A stretch of DNA of 64,000 bases from Rariloculus sp965263005 (lineage in GTDB: Bacteria > Pseudomonadota > Gammaproteobacteria > Steroidobacterales > Rariloculaceae): contig NZ_OZ253579.1 of assembly GCF_965263005.1 (NCBI RefSeq), forward strand, positions 186,001-250,000, written 5' to 3'. Shown here piece after piece: positions 28,686 to 37,282 of the stretch. Made by a program: the position numbers and the translations under genes. Within the stretch, counting starts at the first letter, position 1. The number at the start of each line of letters is the position of its first letter. The notes beneath the pieces were generated by a model. The model ran no database searches. It saw nothing but the letters and a program-made list of their open reading frames with translations, and was not told the DNA's origin.

Positions 28686-30203
28686 ATGACAACAGGGCCG
28701 CTTGCCAAACAATCGTACAGCGAATGGATCAAGAAGGGCTGCTGGCTCGTCATCGGCATATTTGTCATCTCCAGGGCCGTCGGGCTGTTACAGGGCCAGC
28801 CGCTCTTGAGCGTGTTCGATCTGTCGACGTTCGGGCTGCTGGGGGCGCTTGCTGCCGCGGCCGTGATCGTCCGGATCTTCATGGCGCCGCGACTGGTGAA
28901 GGCGGCGACGTTGATCGAACCGAACGAGATCAGAACCGTCATTCTCTCGTTCTCGTTCGTGTTCATCCTGATGGCCGCGTATTACATATTGAGACCGGTC
29001 CGCGACGCGATGGCGAGCGACTGGAGCAACACGGAGATCAGCGTGCTGTGGAACATACAACTTGTTCTCAGCACGGCGGTCGTCGCGTTGTACGGGCTTG
29101 CGGTCTCACGCGTGCGCTTCAGACTGCTCGTGCCTGCCGTATACATATTCTTTGCCTTGACGTTCTGCGCTTTCTATTTCGGGTCCGCCATCGTCACCGA
29201 CCGCGTGCTGCTCGACAAGGGCTTCTATCTCTGGGTCAGCCTGTTCAGTCTTTTTCACGTCTCGGTCTTCTGGAGCTTCATGGCGGATACCTTCAGCAAG
29301 GAGCAGTCGCGCCGCGTGTTCGCGTTCATCGCCGCGGGTGCGAGCGCGGGTGCGGCGGCGGGCCCGCTGGTCGCAAACCAGATGGTCTCCGATATCGGCA
29401 CGGACAACCTCATGCTCCTGGCCTCCGCGATGCTGCTGATCGCGATTCCGATCGCGCTCTATCTGCAGCGTCTGAAGCGCCTCGACCTGCACAACGAGGA
29501 CGTCGCCGCAGACTTGAGCGCGGTAAAAATTGGCGGGAATCCGCTGGCCGGCTTCAGGACTTTCTTCACGAATCCCTACCTGCTCGCTATTGGCGCATTC
29601 ATATTGCTCTACACGACGATCGGCTCGTTCGCCTATTTCCAGCAAACCGATCTGCTGCGCGAATTCACTCGCGAGGAAAGGACCGAAATACTCGCGGGCC
29701 TCGCCTTCGTCGTAAACGTGCTCACCTTCGGGCTTGGCCTGTTTGCGACGAGTCGCCTGGTCACGAAGCTCGGCATGCCGGCGACGCTCGCGCTCGTGCC
29801 TTTCTTCATCTGCGCGGGCATGGTGATTCTCGCGTTCGCACCGATTCTCACCGTCCTGCTCGCGCTGCAGGTTGCGAGGCAAGCGGGCAACTACGGCATC
29901 ACCCGGCCCGCGCGCGAGATGCTGTTCACGAACGTCGACCGCGAGACGAGATTCAAAGCGAAACCCGTGATCGACGTGGCCGTCTACCGCGGCGGCGACG
30001 CGGCCAGCAGCATCGCCTTTGCGGGGCTGACTGACGGCGTCGGGCTCGGCATCGCGGCCATGGCCGTTATCGGCGCGGGCATCGCCGCTGTCTGGGGAGC
30101 CGCGGGCATCTACCTCGGCCGGGTCTTCGGCAGAACGGCGGTGGACGGCATCGCCGAGCAAAGCTCGACCGCCGCCGTACCGCAAAGCCAAGCCGCGACC
30201 TGA
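28686..30203 (+). CDS. MFS / Npt1-Npt2-like nucleotide transporter family membrane protein
   Basis: A 505-residue integral membrane protein with about 12 hydrophobic segments. Regions such as ILMAAYYILRPVRDAMASDW and SLFHVSVFWSFMADTFSKEQ are typical of the non-parasite branch of the ATP:ADP antiporter-like (Npt/TlcA) family within the major facilitator superfamily. Although parasite members exchange nucleotides, the substrate in free-living bacteria is unknown. The start is supported by AGGAG 7 bases before ATG 28686. The gene is divergent from tRNA-Gly and mutY. Confidence 0.85.
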   Translation: MTTGPLAKQSYSEWIKKGCWLVIGIFVISRAVGLLQGQPLLSVFDLSTFGLLGALAAAAVIVRIFMAPRLVKAATLIEPNEIRTVILSFSFVFILMAAYYILRPVRDAMASDWSNTEISVLWNIQLVLSTAVVALYGLAVSRVRFRLLVPAVYIFFALTFCAFYFGSAIVTDRVLLDKGFYLWVSLFSLFHVSVFWSFMADTFSKEQSRRVFAFIAAGASAGAAAGPLVANQMVSDIGTDNLMLLASAMLLIAIPIALYLQRLKRLDLHNEDVAADLSAVKIGGNPLAGFRTFFTNPYLLAIGAFILLYTTIGSFAYFQQTDLLREFTREERTEILAGLAFVVNVLTFGLGLFATSRLVTKLGMPATLALVPFFICAGMVILAFAPILTVLLALQVARQAGNYGITRPAREMLFTNVDRETRFKAKPVIDVAVYRGGDAASSIAFAGLTDGVGLGIAAMAVIGAGIAAVWGAAGIYLGRVFGRTAVDGIAEQSSTAAVPQSQAAT

Positions 30204-30305
30204 GCGCCTGGCAACGCAAATGACCGGGTCCCGCGAAGAACCCGGCCATCTCTGTCGAAAGTCACGACGACCGCCCGAAGTGCAGCGGTCGACCGGCGCT
30301 GGAAG

Positions 30306-30374
30306 CTAGAGCTCGTAGCGGAAACCCACGGTGTACCGCCGCCCCAGTACGTCGTGCAGGCTGAGATTGGCCTG
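30306..30374 (-). pseudogene. TonB-dependent receptor C-terminal remnant
   Basis: On the minus strand the frame ending with TAG at 30306 reads QANLSLHDVLGRRYTVGFRYEL, the last two barrel strands of a TonB-dependent receptor with a near-terminal aromatic residue. Similarity ends about 22 residues upstream, where the sequence leads into the start region of trmB. It is therefore only a scar of a lost receptor gene. Short length limits certainty. Confidence 0.5.
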
Positions 30375-30472
30375 ACTCGACTGCAGCAAACGTGATCGGA
30401 GCCATGCCGGGCGCGCTGAGCACGCCTTGCTGCGAGCCGATGGGCGCAACGACGCGCGGGCCTGTTGGTATC

Positions 30473-31195
30473 ATGCGTCGCACGCTCATGGCGCCTACCC
30501 ACCTTCGAAAAGTGCGCAGCTTCGTGCGCCGGCCCGGCCGCACCACCAAGGCGCAACAACGCGCTCTGACAAGGCTCCTGCCGCGTTGGGGCGTTCCCTA
30601 CGGCACGCAGAGGATTGATCTTGCAGAGATCTTCGGCCGGCGCGCGCCGCGTGTGCTCGACATCGGCTTTGGCGACGGCGAGGCGTTGTTGACGACCGCG
30701 GCGAACAATTCAGGCGTCGATTACCTCGGCGTCGAGGTACACGAGCCCGGTATCGGCCATTTGCTCGTGCTGCTCGAGAAGGCCGACCTGGGCAATGTCC
30801 GGATCATCAACCGCGACGTGGTCGACGTGATCGATCACATGATCGAAGACCGCTCGTTCGACGCCGTGAATCTGTTCTTTCCGGATCCCTGGCCGAAAAA
30901 GCGGCACCACAAGCGCAGGCTGATCCAGACCGTATTCGTCGCCGCTGTTGCGAGAATTCTCGTCCACGGCGGGCTCTTCCACGTCGCGACGGACTGGGCG
31001 GACTATGCGGAGCATACCCGCGAAGTGATCGCGCATTCCGGAGACTTCACGCCGGTCCCGGCGGAGGACCTGAGCGACGATCCGCTCGCTTTCCGTCCGC
31101 CGACGAAGTTCGAGCGGCGCGGCCTGAGTCTCGACCACATCATCCGCGACCAGTACTATACTGTGCGGCCCGCCCAACCTTCAGGCACCGATTAG
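30473..31195 (+). CDS. trmB: tRNA (guanine-N7-)-methyltransferase
   Basis: A 240-residue SAM-dependent enzyme that methylates G46 in the tRNA variable loop. Family signatures are RKVRSFVRRPGRTTKAQQRA near the N-terminus, the SAM site VLDIGFGDGEALL and FPDPWPKKRHHKRRL. ATG at 30473 is chosen because it gives the usual short N-terminal extension before RSFVRR; in-frame starts at 30392 and 30488 are alternatives. In many relatives trmB is next to mutY/yggX, and mutY is 2 kb away here. Confidence 0.94.
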   Translation: MRRTLMAPTHLRKVRSFVRRPGRTTKAQQRALTRLLPRWGVPYGTQRIDLAEIFGRRAPRVLDIGFGDGEALLTTAANNSGVDYLGVEVHEPGIGHLLVLLEKADLGNVRIINRDVVDVIDHMIEDRSFDAVNLFFPDPWPKKRHHKRRLIQTVFVAAVARILVHGGLFHVATDWADYAEHTREVIAHSGDFTPVPAEDLSDDPLAFRPPTKFERRGLSLDHIIRDQYYTVRPAQPSGTD

Positions 31196-31272
31196 CGCGT
31201 GGGCAACATCAGCAGCAAGCTGCGGCTCCAGGCGCAGACAACCGGCACCAACGCATGAAGCAACGATAGCTT

Positions 31273-32562
31273 GTGAGTTCCGCGGCCCGACCATCTGCGG
31301 CCGACCGACGCCCGTGGCAGGAGATCCTCTTCAACAGGAAGATGCTGATCTGCCTGTTCCAGGGGTTCTCTTCGGGGATGCCGCTCTACGTGCTGGTGCA
31401 ACTCGTGCCCTACTGGCTGCGCCGCGCCGACGTCGACCTCGCGACGATCGGCCTGTTCGCGCTGCTGACGCTACCGTACAACTGGAAATTCGTCTGGGCG
31501 CCGCTACTCGATCGTTTTCGGCTGCCGTTTCTTGGCCGGCGCCGTGGCTGGATACTGGTTAGTCAGATCCTGCTGCTGTTCAGCATCGGACAATTCAGCG
31601 CCGCGGATCCGGCGGTGGATATCCTGCCGGTGATGTGGATCGTGGCCGCCACCGCGTTCTTCAGCGCGACCCAGGACATCGTGCTCGACGGTTACCGTCG
31701 CGAACTGCTCTCGGACGACGAACTCGGTACCGGCACGTCGCTGTTCATCAACGCCTATCGAATTTCCTCGCTTGTGCCGGGCTCCCTCGCACTCATTCTC
31801 GCCGACCGGATGGAAATTTCGCTCGTATTCTGGATCGTCGCGTCGTTCATGGCCGTCGGCATCGTCACGACGCTGCTCGTGCCGGAGACGGCGCGCGACG
31901 ACACCGCGCCGCCATCCTTGTATGCCGCCGTCGTGAATCCGTTTGTCGAGTTCTTTACGCGTGATACGCCAAAGTCTGCGCTGCTGATCCTCACGCTCAT
32001 GGTGCTCTACAAACTCGGCGACAACATGGCCGTGGCGCTGCAGACGCCATTCTTCATCGATATGGGCTACACGGGGACGGAAATCGGTACCGTGCAGAAG
32101 TTTGCAGCGCTTGGTGGAGTCATGGTGGGTGCGGCACTCGGCGGGCTGATCATGCTGCGCGTGTCGATCAACCGCGCGCTGTGGATGTTCGGATTCGTGC
32201 AGATCGTGACAATCCTGGGTTTCGCGGCGCTCGCGCGAGTTGGCACGAATCTGTACGCGCTGTTCCTCGCCGTCGGCTTCGAGAACCTGGGGGCGGGAAT
32301 GGGCACGGTGGCGCTCACGGCCTTCATCGCCAAACAGACGAGTACGCGCTTTACGGTGACGCAGTTCGCGCTGCTCACGAGCCTCGTCGCCCTTCCGCGC
32401 ACGTTCGCAAGCGCGACAACGGGATTCATCATCGAGGCGATCGGCTACTTCAATTTCTTTCTGCTTTGCTTCGTCATCGCGATACCGGGGATGCTGATGC
32501 TCTTCTTCGTCGCTCCATGGTCGGAAAGCGGCGCGGCGTCCCGGACGCCGGGCGCGCGCTAG
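31273..32562 (+). CDS. AmpG-like MFS transporter
   Basis: A 429-residue membrane protein with about 12 segments. The opening LICLFQGFSSGMPLYVLVQL, the loop PLLDRFRLPFLGRRRGWILV and AFFSATQDIVLDGYRREL fit the AmpG muropeptide permease family, which imports anhydro-muropeptides during cell-wall recycling. The start is a GTG at 31273. The stop codon overlaps that of the convergent xth gene: both terminate within the palindrome CTAG at 32559-32562. Confidence 0.88.
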   Translation: MSSAARPSAADRRPWQEILFNRKMLICLFQGFSSGMPLYVLVQLVPYWLRRADVDLATIGLFALLTLPYNWKFVWAPLLDRFRLPFLGRRRGWILVSQILLLFSIGQFSAADPAVDILPVMWIVAATAFFSATQDIVLDGYRRELLSDDELGTGTSLFINAYRISSLVPGSLALILADRMEISLVFWIVASFMAVGIVTTLLVPETARDDTAPPSLYAAVVNPFVEFFTRDTPKSALLILTLMVLYKLGDNMAVALQTPFFIDMGYTGTEIGTVQKFAALGGVMVGAALGGLIMLRVSINRALWMFGFVQIVTILGFAALARVGTNLYALFLAVGFENLGAGMGTVALTAFIAKQTSTRFTVTQFALLTSLVALPRTFASATTGFIIEAIGYFNFFLLCFVIAIPGMLMLFFVAPWSESGAASRTPGAR

Positions 32563-33329
32563 GCGAGATCGTAGTCGACGATCAGCGGCGCGTGGTCGGA
32601 GAAGAACTTCCTCTTGTAGATGCTGACAGCCCGCGCCGCGTTGCGAAGCTCCGGCGTCACCAGTTGATAGTCGATGCGCCAACCGACGTTCTTCTCGCGC
32701 GCCCTGCCGCGGTTCGACCACCAGGTGTACTGCTCAGGTTCCGGATTCACGGTCCTGAATGCGTCCACGTAGCCGATGTCGTCGAAGATATGGTCCATCC
32801 AGGCGCGCTCCTCCGGCGTGAAGCCCGAGTTCTTCTGATTACCGCGCCAGTTCTTCAGATCGATCTTCCTGTGGGCAATGTTGACGTCACCGCAGATGAT
32901 GAAGGGGATCGGTCTAGCGAGCAGCTCGACCATATGGGCTTCGAAACTCTCAAGAAAGCGAAACTTCGCTTCCTGCCGCGCCGGGCCCGACGAGCCTGAC
33001 GGAAAATAGGCACTCACGACGCCGAACGTATCGAACACGGCCTCGATGTATCGGCCTTCGCCGTCGAACTCCGCGTTGCCGTAACCTTCGATCACCTCGC
33101 GCGGCTCGGCTCGCGAGTAGATCGCCACGCCGCTGTAGCCCGGCCGCTGCGCACAGAACAGGTAACGCTTGAATCCGCGCGCGTGAAACGAGGAATCCTC
33201 GATCTGATGCGGTCGAGCCTTGAGCTCTTGCAGGCACAGGATGTCCGCGCGCTGGCGGCGGAACCAGTGGAAGAATCCTTTCCGCACTCCGGAGCGCAGG
33301 CCGTTGACGTTCAGGGAAACTATTCTCAC
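32559..33329 (-). CDS. xth: Exodeoxyribonuclease III
   Basis: A 256-residue EEP-fold nuclease of the ExoIII/AP-endonuclease family. Core motifs are RIVSLNVNGLRSG, ILCLQELKA (metal-binding Glu), CGDVNIAHRKIDLKN (DxN), and SDHAPLIVDYDLA (catalytic Asp-His). It cleaves abasic sites in base-excision repair. The start is a GTG at 33329; upstream in-frame codons run into the pyrE region and lack homology. It is divergent from pyrE, a frequent gammaproteobacterial arrangement. Confidence 0.93.
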   Translation of the reverse strand: MRIVSLNVNGLRSGVRKGFFHWFRRQRADILCLQELKARPHQIEDSSFHARGFKRYLFCAQRPGYSGVAIYSRAEPREVIEGYGNAEFDGEGRYIEAVFDTFGVVSAYFPSGSSGPARQEAKFRFLESFEAHMVELLARPIPFIICGDVNIAHRKIDLKNWRGNQKNSGFTPEERAWMDHIFDDIGYVDAFRTVNPEPEQYTWWSNRGRAREKNVGWRIDYQLVTPELRNAARAVSIYKRKFFSDHAPLIVDYDLA

Positions 33330-33402
33330 AATGCAACCAAAATCAGCACGCCCCACGTGCCGCGATACAAGCGCGGTATGATACAGGAGCCATCCCAACC
33401 CA

Positions 33403-34062
33403 TTGCCGACGAATGCCTTCAAGACACAGTTTCTGAAGCTTGCGTTGGAGCTTGATGTGCTCCAGTTCGGCCGGTTCAAGCTCAAGTCGGGACGTATCAG
33501 CCCGTACTTTTTCAACTCGGGGCTGTTCAACACCGGCTACGCCGGCGCGAGGCTCGGCCGTTGCTATGCCGCAGCGATCGCGGCGCTCGATTTCGAATTC
33601 GATATGCTGTTCGGACCGGCCTACAAGGGCATTCCGCTGGCCGTTCTCGCCGCCGCGGCGCTCGCCGAGCATCATGAGCTCGATTACCCGTTCGCATACA
33701 ACCGCAAGGAACAGAAGGATCACGGCGAAGGCGGCCGCGCGATCGGCGCGCCGATCGCGGGACGCGTGCTTATCGTCGACGACGTGATTACTGCCGGCAC
33801 GGCGATTCGCGAGGCTGTCGACATCATCCGCGAGGCGGGTGCGGCACCAGCCGGCGTATTGATCGCGCTTGACCGCGAAGAAGTCGGCACGAAAGCGCGC
33901 TTGCCGACAGTCCAACAGGTCGAGGCGGAGCTCGCGATTCCGGTCAGGAGCATTGTCTCGTTCACCGATCTCGTCGAGCACTTGGAGGGCGAGCGCGCAT
34001 TCGCCGAGCACGTCGCCGCCATGCGCGCCTACCGGGACCGCTACGGCGCGGCGACAAAGTGA
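33403..34062 (+). CDS. pyrE: Orotate phosphoribosyltransferase
   Basis: A 219-residue type I phosphoribosyltransferase in pyrimidine synthesis, converting orotate and PRPP to OMP. The match to E. coli PyrE covers the full length, including LKSGRISPYFFNSGLFNTG, LFGPAYKGIPLA, NRKEQKDHGEGG and the PRPP loop VLIVDDVITAGTA. The start is a TTG at 33403 giving MPTNAFKTQFLKLAL; no in-frame ATG lies near. CAGGAG at 33384-33389 is 13 bases away, a loose SD, so a regulated or weak start is possible. Confidence 0.94.
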   Translation: MPTNAFKTQFLKLALELDVLQFGRFKLKSGRISPYFFNSGLFNTGYAGARLGRCYAAAIAALDFEFDMLFGPAYKGIPLAVLAAAALAEHHELDYPFAYNRKEQKDHGEGGRAIGAPIAGRVLIVDDVITAGTAIREAVDIIREAGAAPAGVLIALDREEVGTKARLPTVQQVEAELAIPVRSIVSFTDLVEHLEGERAFAEHVAAMRAYRDRYGAATK

Positions 34063-34167
34063 ACGTCCTCGCGACGGCGGGCGCAGCGCGGCGTGCGGAG
34101 GCAGCGGCGCTGCCGCTGCCAAGGGCGCTCGGTCCCGCCGCACCCTCTCCGGGAAGCTCAACGGCGG

Positions 34168-34644
34168 CTAACGCGTACCCGTGTGGCCGAAGCCGCCGGC
34201 GCCGCGGCTCGTATCGGCAAAATCTTCAACGACCTCGAAATCGAACGGGATCACGGGGACGATAACGAGCTGCGCGATCCGCGCGCCGGGCTCGATCCGA
34301 AACGGCGCAGAGCCCCTGTTCCAGCACGACACCAGGAGCTCACCCTGATAGTCGGAATCGATGAGCCCGACGAGATTGCCTAGCACGATGCCGTGTTTGT
34401 GGCCGAGCCCCGAGCGGGGCAGGATCACCGCTGCCAAGCCCGGATCTGCGAGGTGGATCGCGATGCCGGTGGGAATGAGCACCGTTGCGCCGGGCTCGAG
34501 TGTTGCAGGCTCGTCAAGGCATGCTCTCAAGTCGACGCCGGCAGAACCATGCGTTGCGCGTTCGGGGAGCGGGATCTCCCGCCCGATGCGCTCGTCCAGG
34601 ATTCTCAGTTGAATGTGAATGCTCTCGGGCGCGGGGTCGCTCAT
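34168..34644 (-). CDS. dut: Deoxyuridine 5'-triphosphate nucleotidohydrolase
   Basis: A 158-residue trimeric dUTPase that hydrolyses dUTP to dUMP and keeps uracil out of DNA. Family motifs are GSAGVDLRA, PRSGLGHKHGIVLGNLVGLI, DSDYQGEL, RIAQLVIVP and the C-terminal RGAGGFGHTG. It overlaps the coaBC stop by 4 bases (ATGA), implying translational coupling. In E. coli slmA lies between dut and pyrE, but here only 105 bases separate the convergent dut and pyrE ends. Confidence 0.96.
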   Translation of the reverse strand: MSDPAPESIHIQLRILDERIGREIPLPERATHGSAGVDLRACLDEPATLEPGATVLIPTGIAIHLADPGLAAVILPRSGLGHKHGIVLGNLVGLIDSDYQGELLVSCWNRGSAPFRIEPGARIAQLVIVPVIPFDFEVVEDFADTSRGAGGFGHTGTR

Positions 34645-35921
34645 TTAGCAGCCAGCAGCGACGTCCGCGACTCTTCGCGCGCCGCATGATAGCGCTCTGC
34701 GACGAGCTCGATCAGTTGTCTTGCGAGAATCGATTTCGAGCGCTCTCCGAACTCGGCCTCTCCATCCCGCCAGAACACTTTGAGCGCGTTCGTCTCGGTC
34801 TCGAATCCACAGCCGGGCCCGACGCGGTTGGCGGCAATCATGTCGAGTCCCTTGCTCGCGAGCTTGTCGAGGGCGTGGCGCTCGACGTCCTCGGTCTCGG
34901 CCGCGAAACCGACGGAGAACGGCCCGTGAGCGAGGGCCGCAACGCTTGACAGCGTGTCCTTCGAGCGCACGAGATCGACGTTGAGTTCCTCTTCGCTGCG
35001 CTTGATCTTGCGCGGCGACGCCGTTCGCGGCCGATAGTCCGACACGGCCGCGCAGGCGATGAAAAGCCTAGTGTCGGCGATCTCCCGATGCACGGCAAGG
35101 TAGAGCTGTTCGGCCGTTTCGACGTCGACGCGACGGACGCCGGCCGGTGTAGGCAGCGACACCGGACCGCTGACGAGGACGACGTCGGCGCCGGCTTCCC
35201 TCGCCGCCGCTGCGATGGCGAAGCCCATCTTGCCCGAGCTGCGGTTCGTGACGTAGCGGACCGGATCGATCGGCTCGCGCGTCGGCCCGGCCGTGATGAC
35301 GGTCTTGACGCCCGCCAGACGCTGCGGTCCCAGGCGTCCTGCGCCGACTCGCTCGGCCAACAACTCGCGAGCGATGTCTGCCGGTTCCATCATCCGGCCC
35401 ATCCCGTGCTCGCCGCAGGCCTGATCGCCTTCGGCCGGCCCGAGCAAGGTGACTCCGCGGTCCTCGAGCACCGCCCGGTTGGCCTGCACCGCAGCGTGCG
35501 CCCACATCGCGTGATTCATTGCCGGGACGATGACGACCGGCGCGGTCGTCGCCAAACACAGCGTCGACAACAGGTCGCCCGTGAGGCCGCCGGCCAGCGA
35601 TCCCATGAAGTGCGCGGTCGCTGGCGCGACGACGACGAGATCGGCCCAACGCGCGAGCTCGATGTGCCCCATTGCGGCCTCGGCTTCGGCGTCCCAGAGG
35701 TCGTCGCGGACGCGCCGGGACGACACGGCCTGAAGCGTCGTCGCCGAGACGAACTTGCCCGCGGCGCGCGTCATGACGACCTGAACGTCGGCGCCCCGCT
35801 CGACAAGCCGCCTTACGAGCTCGGGGCTCTTGTAAGCCGCAATACCGCCTGTGACCCCGAGCAGGATCCGCGGTGAAGAATTGCCGGGTTCTTGAGGCAT
35901 GCGCTCAGCCGTCCCTTCCAT
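34641..35921 (-). CDS. coaBC: Phosphopantothenoylcysteine decarboxylase / phosphopantothenate-cysteine ligase
   Basis: A 426-residue bifunctional enzyme of coenzyme A synthesis. The N-terminal flavoprotein CoaC domain has GVTGGIAAYKSPELVRRL, PAMNHAMW and ACGEHGMGRM; the C-terminal CoaB domain has TAGPTREPIDPVRYVTNRSS and KIKRSEEELNVDL with FAAETEDV. ATG at 35921 is kept; ATG at 35900 is also possible. It is divergent from radC and overlaps dut by 4 bases. Confidence 0.96.
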   Translation of the reverse strand: MEGTAERMPQEPGNSSPRILLGVTGGIAAYKSPELVRRLVERGADVQVVMTRAAGKFVSATTLQAVSSRRVRDDLWDAEAEAAMGHIELARWADLVVVAPATAHFMGSLAGGLTGDLLSTLCLATTAPVVIVPAMNHAMWAHAAVQANRAVLEDRGVTLLGPAEGDQACGEHGMGRMMEPADIARELLAERVGAGRLGPQRLAGVKTVITAGPTREPIDPVRYVTNRSSGKMGFAIAAAAREAGADVVLVSGPVSLPTPAGVRRVDVETAEQLYLAVHREIADTRLFIACAAVSDYRPRTASPRKIKRSEEELNVDLVRSKDTLSSVAALAHGPFSVGFAAETEDVERHALDKLASKGLDMIAANRVGPGCGFETETNALKVFWRDGEAEFGERSKSILARQLIELVAERYHAAREESRTSLLAAK

Positions 35922-36056
35922 TTCCCTGAGCTTACTCCCGGTCGCACCGCTTTTTCCACCGGATCGGCGCGCTTTTCTCGAACACTTGCAGACTTATCCG
36001 GGCTGCGTTGTCGATGCCCGTTCGCCATGCTCGGGTCAATCCAGGAAATCGAACTC

Positions 36057-36734
36057 ATGATGAATCTAGGCAAACGGCCACGCAGCGAGCGGCCGCGCGA
36101 ACGACTTCTCGAGGCGGGCGCCGAACTCCTGTCGGATCGGGAACTGCTCGCGGTCCTGCTCGGCGCCGGACTTCCGGGCCGCGATGCCATGACGCTGCCG
36201 AAAGCCTTGCTCGACGAGTGGGGCAGCCTGCACGCGCTGATGCGCCGGGGTGCGAGAGAACTGATTCGGGCCAAAGGCCTCGGTCCCGCGCGGACTGCAC
36301 GCCTGCTCGCAGCGCTCGAGCTCGGCCGGCGCTGTATAGAGGGTCCGACAGACCGCCGCCGAGCGCTGAAAAAGCCTCAGGACGCGGCCCGCTGCTTCAA
36401 GGCTCGGCTCGCGGACCTGTCGCACGAGGTGTTCAGTTGCCTGTTTCTCGACACTCGGCACCGGATCATCTGCATCGAGGCACTGTTCCGCGGCACGGTA
36501 GACGGTGCAACCGTCTATCCGCGGGAAGTCCTGAAGCGCGCGCTCTACCACGACGCCGCCGCAGTCATACTCGGCCACAATCACCCGTCGGGCAACTGCG
36601 AGCCGAGCGAGGCCGACAGGACGATCACGGCCAAGCTCGCCGAAGCGCTCGCACTCGTCGACATCCGGCTCCTCGATCATCTCGTAGTCAGCCGGAACGG
36701 CCACGTCTCATTGGCCGAAAGAGGGTGGGTGTGA
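36057..36734 (+). CDS. radC: RadC family JAB domain protein
   Basis: A 225-residue protein with an N-terminal helix-hairpin-helix region (ERPRERLLEAGAELLSDREL, IRAKGLGPARTARLLAALEL) and a C-terminal JAB/MPN metal-binding domain showing the HxH-x-PSG pattern in ILGHNHPSGNCEPSEAD. Despite its name no clear repair role is established. The start ATG 36057 follows AGGA; another ATG lies at 36060. It precedes rpmB as in E. coli. Confidence 0.92.
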   Translation: MMNLGKRPRSERPRERLLEAGAELLSDRELLAVLLGAGLPGRDAMTLPKALLDEWGSLHALMRRGARELIRAKGLGPARTARLLAALELGRRCIEGPTDRRRALKKPQDAARCFKARLADLSHEVFSCLFLDTRHRIICIEALFRGTVDGATVYPREVLKRALYHDAAAVILGHNHPSGNCEPSEADRTITAKLAEALALVDIRLLDHLVVSRNGHVSLAERGWV

Positions 36735-36808
36735 GTTATTCCTGCGAAGTCGACCAGTCAGGTACGCTGCTTGGCGCCGAGTGGTCAGCGTGTCCTGCCG
36801 GCGGATTC

Positions 36809-36837
36809 TTGCCCGCGCTCGGCGGGCACGGTATAGT
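36809..36837 (+). promoter_or_regulatory. Sigma-70-type promoter of rpmB-rpmG
   Basis: TTGCCC (36809-36814), a 17-base spacer and TATAGT (36832-36837) precede rpmB by 32 bases. Spacing is optimal. Confidence 0.65.
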
Positions 36838-36869
36838 CGCGGCCCCTTCGTTTCGTTCGAGAGCGCGCC

Positions 36870-37106
36870 ATGTCCAGAGTTTGCCAGGTAACGGGCAAAC
36901 GCCCCATGAGCGGGAACAACGTTTCGCACGCGAACAACAGGACGCGCCGGCGCTTCCTGCCCAATCTCCACACCAAACGGCTCCGGCTCGAGAGCGAGGG
37001 ACGCTTCATCAAGCTCAAGGTCTCGACAAAGGGGCTCAGGATTATCGACAAGCTCGGCATAGAGAAGGTCGTCGCGGACCTGCGTGCACGAGGCGTGAAG
37101 GTCTAG
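36870..37106 (+). CDS. rpmB: 50S ribosomal protein L28
   Basis: A 78-residue protein of normal L28 length: MSRVCQVTGKRPMSGNNVSH, HANNRTRRRFLPNLH, and the end GIEKVVADLRARGVKV. It is part of the large ribosomal subunit. Its TAG stop codon (37104-37106) lies inside the CTAG that forms the left boundary of repeat copy B, which separates rpmB from rpmG. Confidence 0.98.
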   Translation: MSRVCQVTGKRPMSGNNVSHANNRTRRRFLPNLHTKRLRLESEGRFIKLKVSTKGLRIIDKLGIEKVVADLRARGVKV

Positions 37107-37268
37107 CAGCCCGTGGCTAAAGTCCCGCTGCATTCGACCGACCATGCATCCCGGCTGACTGCGTTGCTCGTCGGTCGAATATTCCCGATATTCTCCCTCC
37201 TCGCGCCTTGCCGGCCGGGCACCTCGCCGGTCTCGATGCGACGCGGGACTGTTGCCATGGGCTGCTAG
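37103..37268 (+). repeat. Copy B of the 166-bp palindromic repeat (rpmB-rpmG junction)
   Basis: A 166-bp element starting CTAGCAGCCCGTGGCTAAAG and ending TTGCCATGGGCTGCTAG. The ends form an imperfect 26-bp terminal inverted repeat. Internally ATTCGACCGAC and GTCGGTCGAAT form a second inverted pair. It is colinear with copy C at 41936-42101 and with truncated copy A. Both ends carry CTAG, which may be a 4-bp target duplication. It begins on the stop codon of rpmB and ends 14 bases before rpmG. Confidence 0.93.
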
Positions 37269-37282
37269 GCGGGGATACGACG

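Noticed and set aside
33376..33381. TATGAT as pyrE promoter -10
   Set aside because: No convincing -35 at proper distance, and it lies too close to the TTG start to be certain.
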